Positions 56,730 through 64,000 of a stretch of DNA of 64,000 nucleotides are shown here, piece after piece. How positions within the stretch are numbered: the stretch's first letter is position 1; the number at the start of each line of letters is the position of its first letter. The position numbers and the translations under genes are program-made. The stretch is from Endothia cerciana (lineage: Eukaryota > Ascomycota > Sordariomycetes > Diaporthales > Cryphonectriaceae): positions 1-64,000 of the forward strand of contig JALRMH010000034.1 of NCBI GenBank assembly GCA_026119935.1. The letters run 5' to 3'. The notes beneath the pieces are model-generated. The model was not told the DNA's origin and ran no database searches. It worked only from the letters and a program-made list of their open reading frames with translations.

Positions 56730-58525
56730 CGTGAGTATTGGTCTATCGTGTTATCTGCTAATAATCTCGCGATGTAGATCTTTGGAGAATCTGTTAGGTT
56801 GGGTTTGGGGGGGAGGGGGGTGGCGCGGAGTCGAGATGTTGTCGTCGTGAGGTCGAGGTTCATCAAACCGCCATGCGCGAGGCGTGAAGGCCCTTGTATT
56901 GCGGCTCTGAAATTCTATACTAGCCACAGACGGGTGGGGCTTTTTCTAGAAGACGCCACAGCTTAGTAAGGCAGTGCCAAAGAGGTACCCTCGAACCGGA
57001 GGATAGTCTGGTAGCGCAGGACATTGGACCTCGGGTAGTATTTTCGATCACTCCCGGGTAACTGCTGTATACAATTACTTTATCGTGAACAATGTTCTCT
57101 AAGTAGGATAAGGCAGCCCCTGTGCTACAGTCTCTCATGCCATGGCCTCCTGTTGGGATCGTCTGAAGAGAAGTGTCTCTGCGCTCACGGACGTCTGCTA
57201 GGGATACTACGATTACCCACTCTCGCCGGAAACCCTCGGTTCTACCGGCCAGCGATCTCACCGAGAGGTTTTCATAAATAGTCTTTATGACTTTGTGAAA
57301 CTTTCATTTTTGAGACAACACAACACCTTGTGCTGTCTTTATAATTATTAGCGATGATAGTCTGTAACCGAAGTGAGATAGACTTGGTGATCTCCGGCGG
57401 CCCTCCACAACTCGCTCGTCTTTGTGAGAGGCATTTCGGGCGCAACAAAAGCATTCGAAATCAGCGGGGCGGCTGAGGAATGCAGAGGCTGTTTGTTATC
57501 ATAGCAAAGCTCCTCCCTCTCGTCATGGCAGAGCGGAATGCATCGGAGGTCCCTACACCCCAAACAGGCCAGTCCGTCTTGCATGGTAGCAATACCAGTC
57601 TTATCTTGGCGATCCGGATCAAGCTGAAGGCTCCCGTCCACCGGGCAGAGTTCGTGCCATGGCTTCAGCACTTAGCGCGAAGTGGCCTGTCAAGCTTGTC
57701 CGCATACACAATACACTATCACGGGGGGGCTTAGTGCAAACGGTGTCGCTGCGTGGGTGGGATAAGCTACAAGTTCACCTCTGGCTGTAGATCCGGAAGA
57801 GGAGCCATAAGGTTTCCAAGTCCATGTCGACCTCGAACCATTATGCAAAATCACACCTGATGCCGCTACACCGGCCAGGAGCCATCCAACCTCGTGTCTA
57901 GGGCCGTTTTCAGCAGAGTGGGGTTGTATACATAATATCATGTCAGGATGAACTGGGCCATGGCAGACCAGCAACGGCAGCGAGGTTCCGGGAGAGAACG
58001 CTGAGGCCCCACCGGTATCCCTGTACTTCCGGGCTGGGGTCAGTTGCAGACATAGACGTTTACGTCACTCCTGGACAGCTCCCTGCTTTGGGCAGGGTCC
58101 TCGGTGGTTCCAGGACACATGCAGCTGAGATGTGGTCTTCACCCTCATCAAACAGGCTTGTGAGACCCTTACGGACAACACTATTGGCACCAGGCTCAAC
58201 CAGCTCAACCCTGCCTAGCCAGCTTCCTACCTGCTTTTAGTCTCCCCAGCGGCCACGCATTTATCTTCCACCGAAACCCTCCTGCATGGTTTTCCTCACA
58301 CCAGCCACCCTATCCTACCATTAGTCCCTCCTTCGTCGGCCTCGTCGGCCTCGTCGTCTCTGGCCCCTCCCCCCCCCCCCCTTCTGCTTACTGCTGCGCC
58401 TCGACAGCATCGCCAGGACACGCACACATAAGCTTGGGTTGCCTCCCAGCTTCCTTCATCAGTCCGAGGTCACCAATTGATCACGACAAGGGTTGCTGCT
58501 CCCACAGCCTGACGACCCAGTCACG
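56730..58525. other. Divergent intergenic region U2AF35/tricalbin
   Basis: 1.8 kb with G run 56807-56820, and a C13 run near 58370-58382 in the tricalbin leader. The segment 56900-57080 superficially recalls tRNA control boxes but does not fold convincingly. No gene was called. Confidence 0.45.
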
Positions 58526-61500
58526 ATGGCAACCGAACAAGCGGCGGAGGAGCTGAAGCAGCAGGGGGCCATGGAAGCCTCCCGCGACCCACAGAGCTCC
58601 GTCTCTGCTGAAGATGCGGAACACAAGATCCTAGAGGAGACTAAGAGTGCGGGCATTACGGCCTTCAAATTTGACCCAGATGCTAGTCCGGCCGAGAAGA
58701 AAGCACAGGCCAGAGAGGTGAGCACGAGAAGAGCCTGTCTCTTTGGTGGTCAGGCACCTAACAGCACCTGTTTTTTTTTACAGGCCGTTCCGGAGGGCTT
58801 CCATTCCAATCGACGCAAAGGCGCAGCTCTCGTCACCGATCGAGACGGCGGAGAACCCGACTACGACATTCCCGAAGACTCAAAGGCCGGCGCCATCGAA
58901 GTTACCAAAGATGCTGACGGGCAAGCTACAATTGACGGTGAGCCTGCCGAAGGCGGGCCGGAAATGGGTCCTCAGACGGGGTGGGCACCTCGCTTTGGCT
59001 GGCCGGTCGAATCTGTCATGGAGGGCGAGAGTTTGCTAGATCACCAGACTTGGTTGGAGGGTAAGATCCCGGACAAGTACTATGGCGGTAAGTCAACACG
59101 GTCAAGCTTCAGCGCTTCTTCCCCCCCCCCCCCCCTGCCCCCAAAATCGCGTATGCTGATTGCGCAATTCTCAGACTGGTACTACAACGCCGCGGTAATT
59201 GCTTTTGCCTGCATATCCTCATGGTTTATTGCCGTCCTCGGAGGCGGCCTCGGATGGGTGTTCATGATCATGGCTTGCTGTGCGACCTACTACCGAACCT
59301 CTATTCGACGGGTTCGCCGCAATTTCAGGGACGACTTAAATCGCGAGGTCAACCTCAAGAGACTTGAAACGGACACCGAGTCTCTCGAATGGATCAACTC
59401 GTTCTTGGTAAAGTTCTGGCCTATCTACCAGCCTGTCTTGGCAGCCACTATCATCAGCTCTGTCGATCAGGTCTTGAGCGGCGCAACTCCTGGCTTCCTC
59501 GACAGCTTGAGGCTCAAGGAGTTCACCTTGGGTTCTAAGCCTCCGCGAATGGAGCACGTGAAGACGTATCCGAAGGCCGAGGACGACGTGGTGATTATGG
59601 ACTGGAAGTTCAGCTTCACCCCGAATGACACTGCCGATATGACCTCTCGCCAGATCAAGAGCAAGATCAACCCCAAGGTCGTGCTTGAGATCCGTATCGG
59701 CAAGGCAATGGTCAGCAAAGGCCTGGACGTCATCGTCGAGGATATGGCCTTCGAAGGCATTATGCGATTGAAGATCAAGCTTCAGCTCCCCTTTCCTCAC
59801 ATTGAGAAGGTCGAGATGTGCTTCCTTGAGCGACCGGCGATTGACTACGTTTGCAAACCCCTCGGCGGCGAGACCTTTGGATTCGACATTAACTTCATTC
59901 CCGGTCTCGAGAGTTTTATCCTCGAGCAGATCCATGGAAACCTGGCGCCAATGATGTACGCACCAAACGTGTTCCCCATCGAAGTTGCCAAGATGCTCGC
60001 CGGCTCTCCGGTGGACCAGGCCGTTGGTGTTGTCGCAATCACTCTCCATGGTGCCCAGGGCCTCAAGAACCCCGACAATTTCTCCGGGAATCCAGACCCA
60101 TACGCCGTGGTCACCCTGAACAAGAGACAGCCACTGGCGCAAACTAAAACTATTAAAGACAATCCCAATCCACGTTGGAACGAGACTCACTACATTATCA
60201 TCACGTCTTTCAACGATACCTTGGATATGCAAGTCTTCGACTGGAATGAATTTCGTAAGGACAAGGAGCTCGGCACTGCATCCTTCTCTCTCGAACATCT
60301 CGAGGAGGTCTACGAGCACGAGAACGAGCGTCTCGAAATCAAGTCGGGCGGCAAGGCTCGTGGCGCACTCATGTGCGACATTCGCTTCTTCCCGGTCCTT
60401 GAACCAACGAAAGGCCCTGATGGAACTGAAGAGCCCCTGCCGGATACGCCCACCGGTATTCTACGCTTCACCGTTGAGCAGGCCAAGGATCTTGACGGTT
60501 CGAAGAGTCTTGTTGGCCAGCTCAATCCCTACGCCCACCTGCTGCTCAACGGCAAGGAGATCCACACAACCAAGAAGTTGAAGCGGACAAACAACCCAAT
60601 TTGGGACAATGGCACCAAGGAGATTCTGATCACAGATCGCAAGTCTGCCAAACTCGGTGTTGTCATCAAGGATGATCGCGAACTAGCTGGCGATCAGATA
60701 CTCGGCACTTATTCAATCAAGCTGGAAGACATGCTCGAGCTGATGGCAAGGGGGCAGGATTGGTACAACATTTCTGGGGCAAAGACAGGTCGTGTAAAAA
60801 TGCAAGCTCAATGGCGACCTGTGGCACTTTCCGGCATTGTGGCCGGAACTGGAGGCTACCAGACACCCATCGGAGTCATGCGCTTTCACTTCCAGAGCGC
60901 CAAAAACCTACGGAATTTCGAGACGATGGGCAAATCCGATCCGTACGTCCGAGTCTCCCTGTCTGGTATCGAGCGGGCTCGCACTGTCACCCACCGGAAT
61001 ACGCTCAACCCGGATTTCGACGAAGTTCTGTACGTGCCCGTCCACTCTCCAAGGGAAAGACTCCAGCTCGAGGTGATGGACGCGGAGAAGATGGGCAAGG
61101 ACCGCAGCTTAGGTCTCGTCGACCTGTCTGCTTCCGAGTACATACATCAAGACGATAGTGGCGAATATCTGGTCCACGACCAGAAAGCCCTCCACGAAGA
61201 GGGACTAAAGCTTCATGGAAAGGGTACCCCGAAGGGCTTGCTCAAATACACGGTCTCCTTCTACCCTACTCTGAACGTTGCGGACCCCGAAGACGAGGAA
61301 GAAGAGAGGGAGCAAGAGAAGCAAGGAGACGCAGCAGCTTCACAGAATGGCGATGCTAAGAACTCCCTCGATGTACCACGTCCTGAGAACCCCGGCAAGT
61401 TCTCATCCACGGTGGGCGCATCTGGAGACGCAGAAAAAGATGCGGTGCGGCCAGTGACGCCTGTGTCGCCTGCGTCAGCCACGATGCCTCGAAAGTCGAG

Positions 61501-63254
61501 GGACGATAGACAACCGCCCAAGGTCCACCTTACTCCTCAGGAATTGCTCAGGTACGAGTCTGGTCTCGTTATATTCAAGCTCATGGACGCAGAACTCCCA
61601 CAGAGCAATACCCGTGTTGAGGTGTTTGTTGACGACATGGCGTTCCCATCCTACGTATCTTCAACGGCCAAGTCAAAGACGTACTCATTTGATGAGATCG
61701 GCGATTGTATCATCCGAGAGCTGGAGTTCTCGAAGTTGACCATCAAGATCAAAGAGAAGGGCGGCAAGTTAGGAGAGGATGACAAGGGTGACCACACTCT
61801 CGCTCGCCTCACAGGCAACACTCTGGACACACTGAAGCAATGCCTAGTAAGTCTTGCGCCTCCCGTTGTTACTTTTCATAACTAAATTTGTTTGATAGAA
61901 CAACCCCACGACCCTCAAGATGAAGGGCGAGGATGGCAGAGTTAGCGCCGTCAAAGTCAGCCTCAAATACATCCCTATCAACATGAAGCTTGACCCGAGC
62001 GAGAGCATCAACAACATGGGCAACCTCAGAGTGGATGTACTGGATGCTATGGATCTGCCTTCCGCTGATTCCAATGGCAAGAGCGACCCTTACTGCAAGT
62101 TTGAATTGAATGGGCAAGACGTGTTCAAGACCAAGGTGCAGAAGAAGACACTCCACCCGGCCTGGAATGAATTCTTTGAGGTCCCAGTCCCTTCTCGCAC
62201 TGCGGCCAAATTCAGTGTCAAGGTCATGGACTGGGACTTTGCCGACAAGCCTGACTTCCTAGGCGGTGCCGATATCAACCTGGAGCAATTGGAACCATTC
62301 AAAGCTCAGGAAGTCAAACTCATGCTGGATGGAAAGTCAGGTAGCCTGAGGCTGCGGCTCCTGTTCCGTCCAGACTATGTGACGAGGCACAGGCAAGGAA
62401 CGTCGACGTTCTCGGGCACATTTGCTGCACCAGGCAGGATCGTTACTGGCGTTGCCGGTGCCCCTATCAAGGGCGCCACGGGCCTCGCTCACGGAGTAGG
62501 CAAAGGCGCTTCTTTCATCAAGCGCGGCTTCACCGGCAGGAAGAAGGAAGACGATTCTATAGCAGAATCGCCGGTCGGCGGCCTTGCAGAGTCTCCTATT
62601 GTCATCAATGGCGCTGATTCGCCACCTAGCAGCGGTCTAAAGCGGTCGAACTTGGCAGTCTCTGATGCGGACGTTTCACCAGATGCTTCTCCCACGCCGG
62701 CGCTCGGTGCTACCAATGGGCACTCCCGAACTAAGAGCTTCGGTGCAGCCTCCACAAACAGCGCAATCATCCCCGGCTCAGGTGCTGGCACGGCTACATT
62801 CACCGTCATTTCAGCTTCTGGCTTCCCGTCGTCCTCGGATGTATACATTGTCGTGCAGCAGAAGTCGCCAAAGAGTAAGACTATCGGCAAGACGAAGCAC
62901 CACAAGGCCTCTGACGGCGTTTTCAAATACGGGGAGACCTTCAAATGTGTGTGCGCGCCGGAGGCCACCTTCGCGCTCCAGGCCAAGGAGAACCACACCT
63001 TTAAAGGCGATGAGGACCTGGGCGAGCACTTCCTGCCTATTGGCAACGACGAAGAGAAGGAGTACCCGGTGGGTGACGGCAGTGTACTGGTGAGGTGTAC
63101 CTTTGTCGAGTCGGAGGCCAACGGTAGTGGTAGCGGTAGTCTTGCTCCGACCAGCCCTGCAAGACCATTTTCACGGAAGAGCTTTATGAGCAAGAGGGAC
63201 AGCAGGAGTGTGAGCCGGGCCAGCATGAGCCGGGATTCTACACCAAACCCTTAG
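58526..63254 (+). CDS. Tricalbin, ER-plasma membrane tether with SMP and multiple C2 domains
   Basis: Four exons: 58526-58717, 58784-59087, 59175-61846 and 61899-63254. Introns of 66, 87 and 52 bp join ARE-AVPEGF, YYG-DWYYNAA and KQCL-NNPTTLKMKG. The product is 1507 residues. Order: acidic cytosolic N-terminus, membrane hairpin at about 171-205 (AVIAFACISSWFIAVLGGGL, FMIMACCATYY), SMP lipid-transfer domain (about 230-440; ESLEWINSFLVKFWPIYQP to GLESFILEQIHGNLAPMMY). C2 domains follow at about 460-570, 600-700, 745-860, 985-1065 and 1095-1215, and a sixth C2-like region at about 1360-1450. Some C2 domains keep acidic calcium ligands (GNPDPYAVV, GKSDPYVRV, GKSDPYCKF); others do not. Tricalbins hold cortical ER to the plasma membrane and move lipids there. 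Introns 1 and 2 are multiples of three and free of stop codons. The ATG at 58526 is the first in frame. Confidence 0.95.
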
Positions 63255-63472
63255 GGAGGGTCGTTGAGGGGTATGTTCTCCCGGGAGTCACTAAGGATGT
63301 CGCCCGGCACGCGGAGTCCGGAGTAAGAGGAGCGCCCAGAACAGCGACTGTTCGAGCGATCATTTGACCTTCATACGCTTTCCTCCTATACCTTTTTTTT
63401 TCAGGTTAATACTCACTTCGGAGAGTGTGTCGGGAGAAGAAGAAGAAAAAAACCCCTAATTTGGGCGCAAGG
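63255..63472. other. Intergenic, convergent
   Basis: Short gap between the tricalbin stop and the minus-strand right-edge gene, with T- and A-rich runs at 63391-63405 and 63438-63455 that could serve 3' end formation. No gene. Confidence 0.4.
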
Positions 63473-63931
63473 CTATGGATAAAAAGGAAGTGAGCTTGTT
63501 CCGTGCCATTGGGGACTTAAGCGGATCGGCAGCCCCTGGACAAGAGTGATCCTAAGTCGACTTCGAAATTGGGAAATAGTGCTTCCTGTTGAGGATCCTT
63601 TTCTTGTTGATGGTATACCACCAGTATGTTGTCTAATTACTATGAATGCTATGATCATGATCACAACAGGACCTATCCAAGTGAGGCCTAGATCCTTCTC
63701 CTCCGTCTCCATCGAAAGAGAATCGCTCAGGCCACGGACATGTTCTAAGTACCCCCGGATCCTGAAGAGCACAAGGACGTGTCCGTAAGGCTCGGCCAAC
63801 AACTGATCCCAGGTTTCTGACACGAACATCTCCTCGACGCTGTCAGTCACTGTCTCTATATGCCATTCACCTCTAATCACTCTTCGAACGTCCGTCGCCG
63901 ACGCATACTTCTGATCGTCCAGTGTTGCCAT
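63473..63931 (-). CDS. Hypothetical protein with one predicted membrane segment
   Basis: An ATG-started frame of 152 residues. Residues 1-60 read like a folded protein (DVRRVIRGEWHIETVTDSVE then EPYGHVLVLFRIRGYLEHVR), and a hydrophobic segment follows at about 86-100 (IGPVVIMIIAFIVI). The last 50 residues are basic and low in information and may lie past a missed splice site; GTACTT near 63751 is a weak donor. I recognise no family. It could be a real short gene or the first exon plus read-through of a longer one. Confidence 0.35.
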   Translation of the reverse strand: MATLDDQKYASATDVRRVIRGEWHIETVTDSVEEMFVSETWDQLLAEPYGHVLVLFRIRGYLEHVRGLSDSLSMETEEKDLGLTWIGPVVIMIIAFIVIRQHTGGIPSTRKGSSTGSTISQFRSRLRITLVQGLPIRLSPQWHGTSSLPFYP

Positions 63932-64000
63932 GCCGGCCGTAGCAGCATAGCAGCGACGGAGCGATAGCGCAAACGCCGAGGTACAGTCCCTGGTGCGTGA

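Noticed and set aside
56960..57080. tRNA-like phrase (TAGTCTGGTAGCGCA ... TTTTCGATCACTCC)
   Set aside because: The A box departs from consensus at key positions, the B box lacks GGTTCGA, and I could not draw a complete cloverleaf.
1..64000. CRISPR arrays, phage genes or bacterial defence systems
   Set aside because: No regularly spaced repeats and all recognised genes are eukaryotic with introns.

Overview
The window is nuclear DNA of a filamentous ascomycete (Pezizomycotina, most likely a Sordariomycete). The reasons are short GT-AG introns (about 50-210 bp) with CTAAC/CTGAC-type branch sites, GC-rich coding sequence, and fungus-restricted families (DUF3405, Zn2Cys6 regulators, GIT1-type transporters). 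Repeat-induced point mutation (RIP)-like decay at the left end also fits. No bacterial operons, CRISPR arrays or viral genes were seen. All gene models below are spliced by eye. Where a splice junction restored both the frame and a family motif I trust it; where it did not, I say so.

Left part (1-13 kb) is accessory and partly ruined. An extremely AT-rich edge is followed by an intact GIT1-like MFS transporter. After it comes a graveyard of broken genes: the N-terminus of a creatinase/aminopeptidase-like protein with ATA in place of ATG, a P450 I-helix fragment, a Zn2Cys6 regulator and an annexin-like gene. Next are two intact minus-strand enzymes, a DUF1338 2-oxoadipate dioxygenase/decarboxylase and a salicylate-hydroxylase-type FAD monooxygenase.

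Middle (13-31 kb): a 2.3-kb spacer holds a 57-base G run and a 4-N gap. Then come two tandem plus-strand type-II membrane proteins of glycosyltransferase type (DUF3405 and O-fucosyltransferase-like) and the ribosome-assembly WD40 protein Rrb1. A divergent Old Yellow Enzyme / AsaB-CmcJ-like oxygenase pair follows, then a two-exon small secreted protein that no single reading frame shows whole, and a mucin-like secreted surface protein with four imperfect repeats.

Right part (31-64 kb) is mostly core genome: a disordered proline-rich protein, a three-exon small membrane protein with a GC-AG intron, cytidine deaminase, a frame-broken RRM protein and an ELMO-domain protein. It continues with a GRF zinc-finger protein, a 1119-residue poly-proline protein, a short oxysterol-binding protein, U2AF35 and a tricalbin. 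OSBP and tricalbin are both membrane-contact-site lipid-transfer families and lie about 3 kb apart with U2AF35 between them.

The most promising candidates for something undescribed are the DUF3405/O-FucT-like gene pair, the small secreted protein, the repeat-bearing surface protein with a GA/GT microsatellite just upstream, and the strand-biased C homopolymers in introns and leaders.
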